From Lachnospiraceae bacterium UBA3774 (lineage in GTDB: Bacteria; Bacillota; Clostridia; Lachnospirales; Lachnospiraceae): a DNA stretch of 5,478 nt. A program made the translations under genes and the position numbers. Below are positions 1 through 5,362 of this stretch, one piece after another. Each line of letters begins with the position of its first letter. Position 1 is the stretch's first letter. Below the pieces are notes generated by a model, which did not search any database, was not told the DNA's origin, and was given only the letters and a program-made list of their open reading frames with translations. The stretch lies in assembly GCA_002369255.1 (NCBI GenBank), contig DFFO01000054.1, positions 1 through 5,478 on the forward strand, written 5' to 3'.

Positions 1-127
1 CGCCTTTTCCGCTGACAACACCGATCACTTTTTTTATGTGACTGGCGCTGTTGGCTTTGAATTTTTCAATTCGGCTTCCGCAGTCTTTTACTCCGCAGGA
101 ACCGCAATCATGATTACATTCGCTCAT
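1..127 (-). CDS. mrp: Mrp/ApbC (NBP35-like) P-loop ATPase, N-terminal end (partial)
   Basis: Only the first 42 codons are inside the window; the gene continues beyond the left edge. The protein starts MSECNHDCGSCG, with cysteines at residues 4, 8, 11 and 16, then a short charged helix and SHIKKVIGVVSGKG at the edge. The V-x-SGKG end is the start of the deviant Walker A motif (GKGGVGKS) of Mrp/ApbC/NBP35 proteins, and a short Cys-rich leader is common in clostridial members. These homodimeric ATPases bind and transfer Fe-S clusters to apo-proteins in the cytoplasm. The completing GVGKS, the Walker B and the C-terminal CxxC are outside the window. GGAG at 135-138 lies 7 nt before the ATG. It is 72 nt downstream of pgeF with a plausible promoter of its own. 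A related MinD/ParA-type ATPase is the main alternative. Confidence 0.8.
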   Translation of the reverse strand, partial: MSECNHDCGSCGVKDCGSRIEKFKANSASHIKKVIGVVSGKG

Positions 128-158
128 ATTGTCACTCCATCGTAAAATTTACCGATAT

Positions 159-187
159 ACTTTATCATACGCAACTCTTTTTTTCAA
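159..187 (-). promoter_or_regulatory. Candidate sigma-A-type promoter for the mrp-like gene
   Basis: In the 72-nt gap after pgeF, the minus strand has TTGAAA (182-187) and TAAAGT (159-164) separated by 17 nt, matching five of six and four of six consensus bases. A second -10-like TATGAT (164-169) overlaps but has a poor -35. The start codon at 125-127 would follow a leader of roughly 25 nt, consistent with a Shine-Dalgarno GGAG at 135-138. Found by eye only; no clear terminator separates it from pgeF. Confidence 0.4.
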
Positions 188-199
188 TGAAACAGGCGA

Positions 200-955
200 T
201 CAAACAAGCATAATTCCGGAAAGAAAATCATTCTTTTCTCCGCCGGTTTTCTGCTGCCTTCTCCATGAATAAAAAAGATCTTCGTGAAAAGTACAATGCT
301 TTTGGCCTATGATGTTTTCCGGCCTGACTCCGGCTCTGATAAGCGAACTGCGCGCAGCCCCTGTCAGGTCAAGCAGGCTGTGGCCGGGCCTTGACGGTTT
401 GAAAAAAGAATCCGTCTCGGCTTTTGAAAAACCTGACAAAAACTCACCTTTTAGCGAGTCGCTTACCTCATAGCATTCTTTGCAGATACACGGGCCAAAT
501 GCCGCCATTATATCAGACGGATCACTGCCATAGGTTTCCCTCATAAGCATTACCGCCCCGGCGCTTATCCCTCCCGCCGTACCTCTCCATCCGCTGTGTA
601 TCATGCCTATAGCCTTTTTTACCGGATCCAGGAGAAAAACAGGAACGCAGTCAGCGGACACGGTAGTAAGCATAAGCCCTTTTTTGTCGGTAATTATACC
701 GTCATAATCCCCTTTGTCCGAAGGAAAAAACACGCCCTCTCCGCCGTTTTTTTCATCTACGGCACAGACCTTTGACGTATGGGCAAGATTAAAGCCTACC
801 AGCTGGTTCTGACCAAGGCCAAAATGCCGCGCAACGCGGCGGTAGCATTCCGCGTCCCTTTCTGGAGTGTTTCTCCAGCCGTACTTATCCACGGTGGTCG
901 AAAAAGTGCGAACAAGACCGGTTTTTTCAAATTCGTCTATCGGGATATAATTCAT
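200..955 (-). CDS. pgeF: PgeF/YfiH family protein (peptidoglycan editing factor; purine nucleoside phosphorylase-like)
   Basis: 251 residues, normal length for the YfiH/YlmD/LACC1 family once called multicopper polyphenol oxidases (Cu-oxidase_4). The zinc-site residues are conserved: His59 in LAHTSKV, Cys103 in SADCVPV and His120 in HSGWRGT, with the Cys-to-His distance of 17 seen in characterised members. Other family marks are FGPCICKECYEV (153-164) and the C-terminal HCTFHEDLFYSWRR (220-233). Two activities are reported in the family: in E. coli it prevents misincorporation of L-Ser for L-Ala in peptidoglycan precursors, and YlmD/LACC1 relatives act on purine nucleosides (phosphorolysis and adenosine deamination). 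Which applies here is not decidable. Its first base pairs overlap the phosphatase stop (ATGA); only a weak GGG lies upstream, so it is probably translated by re-initiation. The residue before the metal His is Ala, where Gln is common. Confidence 0.92.
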   Translation of the reverse strand: MNYIPIDEFEKTGLVRTFSTTVDKYGWRNTPERDAECYRRVARHFGLGQNQLVGFNLAHTSKVCAVDEKNGGEGVFFPSDKGDYDGIITDKKGLMLTTVSADCVPVFLLDPVKKAIGMIHSGWRGTAGGISAGAVMLMRETYGSDPSDIMAAFGPCICKECYEVSDSLKGEFLSGFSKAETDSFFKPSRPGHSLLDLTGAARSSLIRAGVRPENIIGQKHCTFHEDLFYSWRRQQKTGGEKNDFLSGIMLV

Positions 956-2682
956 TTTTGCCCTTTTCCGATATATTCAAGACAAAGCATCGTCAAATCG
1001 TCAAACTGCGGCGCGTCGCCCACGAACTGTCCTACGCTTTCGGCAATTTTTTCGAGCACAGCCCTTGGTTCGCCGTCTTTGCACGTATTAAGCGCGTTGA
1101 TCATTCTCTCATTTCCGAAAAGCTCGTTTTCCGAATCGGTGGCTTCCGGAACACCGTCCGTATAGACAAAGAGTTTGGCCCCCTCTTTGAGCGTAAGCTC
1201 ATATTCCGTATATCTGACAGCGTCCATAGCTCCGATCACAAAGCCGTGCCTGTCTTTTACCAGTTCGAACTCTCCGTCAGGCTGCTTTATCACGGGATAT
1301 TCATGTCCTGCATTTGCGGCAGTTAAAAGGCCGGTATTTAGATCAAGTATTCCGAGCCATACCGTTACAAACATTTCTTCTTTGTTGCTCGGATAGATCT
1401 GCGCGTTTACCGCCGCAAGAGCCTGTGCGGGTGATTTGCCGTTCATGACCTGATTTTTGATAAGGATCTTGGATATCATCATAAAGAGCGCTGCCGGTAC
1501 GCCTTTTCCCGAAACGTCCGCCATTACAAGAGCAAGATGGTCTTCGTCCACCAGGAAGAAATCATAGAAATCACCGCCGACCTCTTTTGCGGGAGTCATC
1601 GTTGCATAGATGTCAAACTCCGGCCTTTCGGGGAACGCGGGATAAATGTTCGGCAGCATATCGGCCTGAATGCGCGTCGCAAGCGAAAGCTCGGTGTTGA
1701 TCCTTTCTCTGTCCGCGGCTACGCGAGTGAGGTTTTCTTCATAATCATTGAGATCCTGCTCCATATCAGCCATGATAAGGCTCAGGTTTTCAAGCTCGTC
1801 ACCCGTCTTTATATTAAGCCCCGCAAAGTGATCCGTTCCGGGCGACTGATTTTTTTTGTCCTTTACATATGCTTCCGCCGCCGAAGCAATAGAGTTCAAA
1901 GGAAAAACGAGCTGTTTTTTCATTTTTCTCGTGATAAAGAAGGCCACAAGATTTGTAATGATCGCAAGTACGATGGCGTACTGAATAAAAAACATCAATA
2001 TGCTGTGTCCTATGCCTTCCAGAGTAATGTCGGCCATGAAAAACGCGACTATATTTCCTTCCGCGTCAGCTACCGGCACTCCGCTCGTGCATACCCAGCC
2101 GTAATCTTCCGTATTTGAAATATAATAAAGCGTATCTCTTCCGTCCCATCCGAGGAAACGGTCAACTTCCTCCGAAGAAACCTCATCATAATAACCCGTG
2201 CTCAGGCCTGTGATCTCGCTCTCGTCCGGATCCACGATATAGACAAGCCTGTCCGTTCCCTTGTCATACATCGCAAGATAAATGTAATCTATATTCGAAA
2301 CAGCGTAAAAATCCTTGAAAATAGACAAAAGCTCATTGTATTCATCTGAAGACGTTATTCCGGAAAAAAGCGCCGCGTACTCCTCGCTTCCCGTATCCGC
2401 GACCCCGTCTTTTACGGCCTTTCTGTAGATTTCCATGGTTTCCATCGCTATCGGAACCGAGTCAACCACCTTTGAGGAAATCGCCTTGGTGGTTTTTGCG
2501 AGGTCAAACGCGCTGTCTCTGTGACTTTTGACGTTTGAATAAATAAAAAGACTCAGGCCCACGATAAGCGCGGCAAGGCCGAGAAGGATCGCACCCATGA
2601 TAGTGGATCTGAACGTCTTGGCGGCAATAGAATAATGCTGCTTTTCGAGTTTCCCCATTTCTCTTATGCTTTTTTCAGGCAT
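952..2682 (-). CDS. Membrane Cache-HAMP-SpoIIE (PP2C-type) serine/threonine phosphatase
   Basis: 576 residues from the chosen ATG. Order of parts: a short basic N-terminus; membrane helix at about 26-49; an extracytoplasmic region of about 175 residues (50-226) that looks like a single Cache/PDC sensor (IDYIYLAMYDKGTDRLVYIVD, later GWVCTSGVPVADAEGNIVAF); second helix at about 227-251; a HAMP-like linker (Pro261, then a DELENL motif near 295-300); a short coiled coil; and a C-terminal SpoIIE/RsbU-type PP2C domain (about 345-572). Metal-binding acidic residues are intact: GGD with Asp371, MADVSGKG with Asp389, YTDG with Asp509 and FDDLT with Asp561/562. Family members dephosphorylate phosphoserine on STAS-type anti-anti-sigma proteins. 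No STAS, anti-sigma or sigma gene is nearby, so the target is unknown. The TGA stop overlaps the start of pgeF as ATGA, implying coupled translation. Confidence 0.93.
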   Translation of the reverse strand: MPEKSIREMGKLEKQHYSIAAKTFRSTIMGAILLGLAALIVGLSLFIYSNVKSHRDSAFDLAKTTKAISSKVVDSVPIAMETMEIYRKAVKDGVADTGSEEYAALFSGITSSDEYNELLSIFKDFYAVSNIDYIYLAMYDKGTDRLVYIVDPDESEITGLSTGYYDEVSSEEVDRFLGWDGRDTLYYISNTEDYGWVCTSGVPVADAEGNIVAFFMADITLEGIGHSILMFFIQYAIVLAIITNLVAFFITRKMKKQLVFPLNSIASAAEAYVKDKKNQSPGTDHFAGLNIKTGDELENLSLIMADMEQDLNDYEENLTRVAADRERINTELSLATRIQADMLPNIYPAFPERPEFDIYATMTPAKEVGGDFYDFFLVDEDHLALVMADVSGKGVPAALFMMISKILIKNQVMNGKSPAQALAAVNAQIYPSNKEEMFVTVWLGILDLNTGLLTAANAGHEYPVIKQPDGEFELVKDRHGFVIGAMDAVRYTEYELTLKEGAKLFVYTDGVPEATDSENELFGNERMINALNTCKDGEPRAVLEKIAESVGQFVGDAPQFDDLTMLCLEYIGKGQK

Positions 2683-2688
2683 TTTTCT

Positions 2689-2693
2689 TCTCC
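2689..2693 (-). promoter_or_regulatory. Shine-Dalgarno GGAGA of the SpoIIE-type phosphatase (decides the start)
   Basis: GGAGAAG on the minus strand stands 6 nt (counted from GGAGA) upstream of the ATG at 2680-2682. The frame stays open up to a TTG at 2713-2715, but that codon has no recognisable Shine-Dalgarno, so the ATG is preferred. Confidence 0.65.
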
Positions 2694-2710
2694 GTTTCCT
2701 CTGTTTTTCT

Positions 2711-2745
2711 GTCAAAAGGCAGACGCGGCGTCAAAACCGTCAAAA
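2711..2745 (-). repeat. Three TTTTGAC copies with an embedded palindrome upstream of the phosphatase gene
   Basis: The 68-nt gap between the patatin and phosphatase genes contains TTTTGAC on the minus strand three times, at 2739-2745, 2730-2736 and 2711-2717. Between the last two copies lies the odd palindrome GACGC-G-GCGTC (2722-2732). The repeats contain TTGAC, as in a -35 box, but no good -10 follows at the right distance. They may be a protein-binding site or a chance cluster; the function is unknown. Confidence 0.35.
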
Positions 2746-2759
2746 AGCCGTCAGACAGC
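2742..2759 (-). terminator. Weak terminator-like hairpin at the end of the patatin gene
   Basis: In the transcript, GCTGT-CTG-ACGGC can fold into a 5-bp stem (one G-U pair) with a 3-nt loop, and it is followed at once by UUUUU. The stem includes the TGA stop of the patatin gene. The layout is that of an intrinsic terminator, but the stem is short and the U-run is only five bases, so at best it would give partial termination before the phosphatase gene. Confidence 0.25.
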
Positions 2760-3599
2760 CCCCAAAAACTTCTTTAATTCATCAAGCCGCAAAAGAGCGG
2801 CATTTCTTCCGAGTTCATAGACCCTGACAAGCTCGTGTGGCCTGTTTTCGGTGCGTTTTATCCCAAGAGAACATTCAGGTCTGATAATAAATGCGTTTCC
2901 GGCCTTTTCGGCCTCGTTTGCGATCCTGACTTCTTTGTTGTAAACAATATGTCTTTTTGACATAGCGGCAATCAGCTTTGGATATTTGCGAAGAACTATC
3001 CTGGCTATTGGCATTGTCGGGTTTTTTTCTTTTATGTAGCCTTCCGGCTGCGTCATTACAACGACGTTTTTTTCGTATCCGAGTTTTTGCATAAAGGCAA
3101 GCGGGACAGAAGCCGTAATGCCTCCGTCAAGCAGTTTGTATTTTCCGACTTCAACGATACGCGAGACCAAGGGCATGGAAGCCGAGGCCCGCATCCATTC
3201 GATGTCGGTATCATTCATATCAGTGAATTCATGAAAAACGATTTTCCCGGTTTCCACGTCTGTGGCTCCGGCATAAAACTTCATAGGATTGTTTTTGAAG
3301 GTATCAAAATCAAGCGGGTCCAGGTCCTTCGGAATAGTATGATAACAAAACTTTGCGCCGTAAAGATCTCCCGTCTTCAAAAGCGACCGCACGCTCATAT
3401 ATCTGGGATCAGTGCCGTATTTGAGGTTGTACCGAAGCGCCCTTTGGGGCTGCTTTGACTTGATATTGCAGCCAAAACAGGCTCCGGCAGAAATACCTAC
3501 GGCGCCGTCAAAAGATATATTGTTTTCCATAAATACGTCAAGCACTCCGCAGGTAAACATTCCCCGCATTGCGCCACCTTCAAGAACCAATCCGTTCAT
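2751..3599 (-). CDS. Patatin-like phospholipase family protein
   Basis: 282 residues. Patatin-like enzymes are Ser-Asp dyad acyl hydrolases acting on phospholipids or other acyl esters. All expected motifs are present in order: the glycine-rich oxyanion loop LEGGAMRG (residues 6-13), the nucleophile elbow GISAG with Ser37, the MRASASMPLVS segment (136-146) and the DGG motif with catalytic Asp158. The C-terminal 100 residues form a charged, mostly helical region like that of the YjjU group of bacterial patatins. There is no signal peptide or membrane span, so it is probably cytoplasmic or peripheral at the membrane; the natural substrate cannot be read from sequence. GGGAG at 3608-3612 is 8 nt from the ATG. 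It lies 39 nt after the DUF554 gene and 68 nt before the phosphatase gene. Confidence 0.93.
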   Translation of the reverse strand: MNGLVLEGGAMRGMFTCGVLDVFMENNISFDGAVGISAGACFGCNIKSKQPQRALRYNLKYGTDPRYMSVRSLLKTGDLYGAKFCYHTIPKDLDPLDFDTFKNNPMKFYAGATDVETGKIVFHEFTDMNDTDIEWMRASASMPLVSRIVEVGKYKLLDGGITASVPLAFMQKLGYEKNVVVMTQPEGYIKEKNPTMPIARIVLRKYPKLIAAMSKRHIVYNKEVRIANEAEKAGNAFIIRPECSLGIKRTENRPHELVRVYELGRNAALLRLDELKKFLGAV

Positions 3600-3638
3600 A
3601 TTATCATCTCCCGCCGGTCATTTACTCCCGGCCGCCTA

Positions 3639-4364
3639 TCAGATATCGATCGGCAAAAATGCCGCCGCTATTGCAAATATCAGCGCGGGAAGCATGTTTG
3701 CGACTCTTATCCTTTTTCCCCAGATAAGATTTATGCCCACGCAGAATATCAAAACAGAGCCTATCATCGACAGATAGCTTATCGCAAGCTCTGTAAACAG
3801 CGGCTTTATAAGAACGGCAAGTACCGTTACGAGGCCCTGAAACAGCAGAACCGGTATTGCCGAAAAAATGCAGCCTTTTCCCATCGACGAAGTCATTGCG
3901 ATAATAATGATCGTATCGAGAACTGTCTTTATTCCAAGCACGGTCCAGTCGCCGCTTACTCCGTCTTCTATGGAGCCGACCACCGCCATGGCTCCTATAC
4001 ATACCGTAAAAGTGGCAGTAAGAAAAGCGTCCAGAAAGCCCGCGTCATTTTCACTTTTGCTTTTTATCTTGAGCCAGTTCCCGAAACGTTCAAAGCCGCC
4101 TTCTATATTTATCAATTCCCCGAGCATCGTGCCGAGCACAAGGCAGATAACCACAAGCATGCTGTGAACGGCAATAAGCGATCCGCCTTCAACTTTCATC
4201 ATTCCCTCAAGCGCACCGCTGATCCCGACAAAAAGAACACTCACTCCGCAAACTCTGCAAAGTGACTGCCTGTGCCGTTCTTTTAAGCTTTTTCCGAAAA
4301 CTGCTCCTAAAACACCGCCGGCAATAATGCCGGCAGTATTTATCAGAGTTCCTATACCTATCAT
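3639..4364 (-). CDS. DUF554 family membrane protein (YdfK/YqgA-like)
   Basis: 241 residues, strongly hydrophobic, with about seven or eight likely membrane segments near residues 3-24, 36-54, 63-85, 112-133, 142-158, 165-187, 192-213 and 222-238. It matches the DUF554 family (Bacillus YdfK, Escherichia YqgA) through the opening GTLINTAGIIAGGVLGAVFG, the FVGISGALEGM segment (about 45-55), the CIGAMAVVGSIEDG signature (122-135) and the late GINLIWGKRIRVANMLPAL (210-227). The family is thought to be a transporter or channel, but no substrate is established, so none is given. The start ATG is 17 nt after trxA. Its Shine-Dalgarno is weak (GGGTGA, only 3 nt away), unlike the strong sites of its neighbours, so initiation may depend on coupling to trxA or be low. 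An 8-bp hairpin covers codons 10-19. Confidence 0.9.
   Translation of the reverse strand: MIGIGTLINTAGIIAGGVLGAVFGKSLKERHRQSLCRVCGVSVLFVGISGALEGMMKVEGGSLIAVHSMLVVICLVLGTMLGELINIEGGFERFGNWLKIKSKSENDAGFLDAFLTATFTVCIGAMAVVGSIEDGVSGDWTVLGIKTVLDTIIIIAMTSSMGKGCIFSAIPVLLFQGLVTVLAVLIKPLFTELAISYLSMIGSVLIFCVGINLIWGKRIRVANMLPALIFAIAAAFLPIDI
4315..4336 (-). other. GC-rich hairpin inside the start of the DUF554 gene
   Basis: In the transcript, CTGCCGGC and GCCGGCGG pair as an 8-bp stem (one G-U) around the 6-nt loop ATTATT. It begins 28 nt after the A of the start codon and spans about codons 10-17 (residues TAGIIAGG). The repeated Ala-Gly coding explains much of the symmetry, so a regulatory role is uncertain. 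Confidence 0.35.
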
Positions 4365-4381
4365 TTATCACCCGTCATCTT

Positions 4382-4693
4382 TTACTCAAAAAGAGCAAGA
4401 AGAGAATTTTTTGATTGCACCCCTACCGTGGTCTTGTACAGCTCTCCGTTCTTGAAAGAGATCAGAGTCGGTATACTGTTTACGCTGAATCTGTCGGCAA
4501 GCTCGGGTTCTTCATCTACGTTTACCTTACCTACTTTTATCTTGCCTTCGTTTTCCTGAGCTATCTCGGCTACGGCAGGCGCTATCATGCGGCAGGGGCC
4601 GCACCATGACGCCCAAAAGTCAACCAATACGGGTATATCGGAATTTAATACTTCACTGTCAAAATTTTGTGATGTCAAAGTGATCTCAGCCAT
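4382..4693 (-). CDS. trxA: Thioredoxin
   Basis: 103 residues, the usual length of a single-domain cytoplasmic thioredoxin. It reduces protein disulfides through the WCGPC active site, here Trp30-Cys31-Gly-Pro-Cys34, preceded by the typical VLVDFWAS strand with buried Asp25. The cis-proline loop is SIPT (Pro75), and the following strand TLISFKNGE is also standard. No signal peptide or membrane anchor is seen. The C-terminal helix is slightly short, ending in LLALFE. It is 9 nt downstream of the FTR-like gene with a Shine-Dalgarno that overlaps that gene's stop. The pairing suggests this thioredoxin takes electrons from ferredoxin via the FTR-like protein rather than, or in addition to, NADPH via TrxB; that is inference, and no trxB is in the window. 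Confidence 0.95.
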   Translation of the reverse strand: MAEITLTSQNFDSEVLNSDIPVLVDFWASWCGPCRMIAPAVAEIAQENEGKIKVGKVNVDEEPELADRFSVNSIPTLISFKNGELYKTTVGVQSKNSLLALFE

Positions 4694-4698
4694 ATTTT

Positions 4699-4704
4699 CC
4701 TCCT
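4699..4704 (-). promoter_or_regulatory. Shine-Dalgarno AGGAGG of trxA overlapping the upstream stop
   Basis: AGGAGG lies 5 nt upstream of the trxA ATG. Its first two bases are the last two of the TAG stop codon of the FTR-like gene (TAGGAGG), so a ribosome ending the first gene sits on the initiation site of the second. This implies translational coupling of the redox pair. Confidence 0.8.
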
Positions 4705-4900
4705 ATTTTGCCTTGTAATAAAGCATGCAATGGCAATAGCCTTCAAAATCGGGGTTCTTTATCTGATCCCGAAATTCCTTGCACATACATTTTGTATCCT
4801 CGGTCCTTTCACGGCGGCAGGGGCAATATCCTCCCGTCCTTTCAAGACCTTCTTTTATCAGCTTTACCACTTCCTGATCTTCGTTAAAAGTAACCTTCAT
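4703..4900 (-). CDS. Ferredoxin-thioredoxin reductase catalytic-subunit-like protein
   Basis: 65 residues. It resembles the catalytic (beta) chain of ferredoxin:thioredoxin reductase, which uses a [4Fe-4S] cluster next to a redox-active disulfide to pass electrons from ferredoxin to a thioredoxin. Six cysteines fall in three C-x-C pairs: CPCR (Cys26, Cys28), CMCKEF (Cys38, Cys40) and CHCMLYY (Cys56, Cys58). By analogy with cyanobacterial FTR, Cys26, 38, 40 and 56 would bind the cluster and Cys28-Cys58 would be the active disulfide; that assignment is inferred. The protein is much shorter than the roughly 110-residue plant and cyanobacterial chain, lacking most of the N-terminal region, and no variable (alpha) subunit is present in the window. 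A GGGAG at 4907-4911 lies 6 nt before the ATG. The gene sits 32 nt after yajC and its TAG stop is part of the Shine-Dalgarno of trxA, so its natural partner is probably the adjacent thioredoxin. Confidence 0.82.
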   Translation of the reverse strand: MKVTFNEDQEVVKLIKEGLERTGGYCPCRRERTEDTKCMCKEFRDQIKNPDFEGYCHCMLYYKAK

Positions 4901-4932
4901 AAAAAACTCCCGTACTATAAACCCGGAGGCGA

Positions 4933-5340
4933 TTATTCATCCTCCGATTCAGAGGTGCCGTAGTTGGGCTTTTCGATCTGAACGATCGCTGCTTTTTGCA
5001 TGGGAATACGGCAGTTTTTGTTGTTTCCGAATTCGACGATCACAGTATCTTCGGTAAGATCGATGATGGTTCCGTAAAAACCGCTTGTAGTAAGTACGGA
5101 ATCACCGACCGCCATGGAATTGTAGAGATCCTGCTGTTCTTTTTTCTGCTTTCTGTTCGGACGGACTATCATAAAATACATAAATCCGACGATGATCACG
5201 ATATAGATGATCCAGAACCACGCTCCGCCGCCTGCCGAAACGGGATTTCCCGAAGCGTCGGTAGCCGTTCCCGCCATAGAGCAGGCGGAAAGTGAAAGCG
5301 CCGCTATCGCCGTCATAATCATTGCCAAAAGTTTTTTCAT
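4933..5340 (-). CDS. yajC: YajC, preprotein translocase accessory subunit, with lipoprotein-like signal
   Basis: 135 residues. YajC is a small single-pass membrane protein associated with the SecDF-YajC complex of the Sec translocon. The core is visible: a transmembrane segment at about residues 41-60 (WFWIIYIVIIVGFMYFMIV), then the positive, family-typical RPNRKQKKEQQ at the cytoplasmic face, then a soluble domain with MAVGDSVLTTSGFYGTI (about 76-92) and an acidic tail ending SEDE. Unusually, the N-terminus looks like a lipoprotein signal: MKK, a hydrophobic run, then LSAC with Cys20, followed by a Ser/Gly/Ala-rich linker. An upstream TTG could extend the frame by 16 residues, but it would lie inside tgt; the ATG at 5338-5340 has a GGGAGG Shine-Dalgarno 5 nt away and starts with a proper signal-like MKKLL. 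It follows tgt as expected, but the next gene is not secD. Confidence 0.93.
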   Translation of the reverse strand: MKKLLAMIMTAIAALSLSACSMAGTATDASGNPVSAGGGAWFWIIYIVIIVGFMYFMIVRPNRKQKKEQQDLYNSMAVGDSVLTTSGFYGTIIDLTEDTVIVEFGNNKNCRIPMQKAAIVQIEKPNYGTSESEDE

Positions 5341-5345
5341 AACTG

Positions 5346-5351
5346 CCTCCC
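5346..5351 (-). promoter_or_regulatory. Shine-Dalgarno GGGAGG of yajC (decides the start)
   Basis: On the minus strand GGGAGG lies 5 nt upstream of the ATG at 5338-5340. It selects this ATG over the in-frame upstream TTG at 5386-5388, which would put 16 extra residues in front of the signal sequence and overlap the end of tgt. Confidence 0.8.
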
Positions 5352-5362
5352 TTAAAGTGCTT

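Noticed and set aside
826..840. Perfect 6-bp hairpin GCCGCG-CAA-CGCGGC
   Set aside because: It lies well inside the pgeF coding sequence, encodes an Arg-containing part of the protein, and has no U-run; most simply a chance result of GC-rich codons.
958..2118. Plus-strand open frames opposite the phosphatase gene
   Set aside because: They are antisense shadows with no family resemblance and no ribosome sites, lying over a gene with fully conserved motifs.
2683..2715. N-terminal extension of the phosphatase by 11 residues from a TTG codon
   Set aside because: The TTG lacks a recognisable Shine-Dalgarno and the added residues are a low-complexity Lys/Arg run. The ATG at 2680-2682 has GGAGA 6 nt upstream.
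3622..4002. Minus-strand open frame of 126 codons inside the DUF554 gene
   Set aside because: It is rich in Arg, Gly and His with no recognisable family and lies wholly in another frame of a clear membrane-protein gene.
4914..4919. TATAGT as a -10 box for the FTR-like gene
   Set aside because: There is no acceptable -35, and transcription would begin about 6 nt before the start codon, inside the Shine-Dalgarno.
4924..4946. Inverted repeat CGGAGG/CCTCCG around the yajC stop as a terminator
   Set aside because: The stem is only 6 bp with an 11-nt loop and no U-run follows, so it does not look like an intrinsic terminator.
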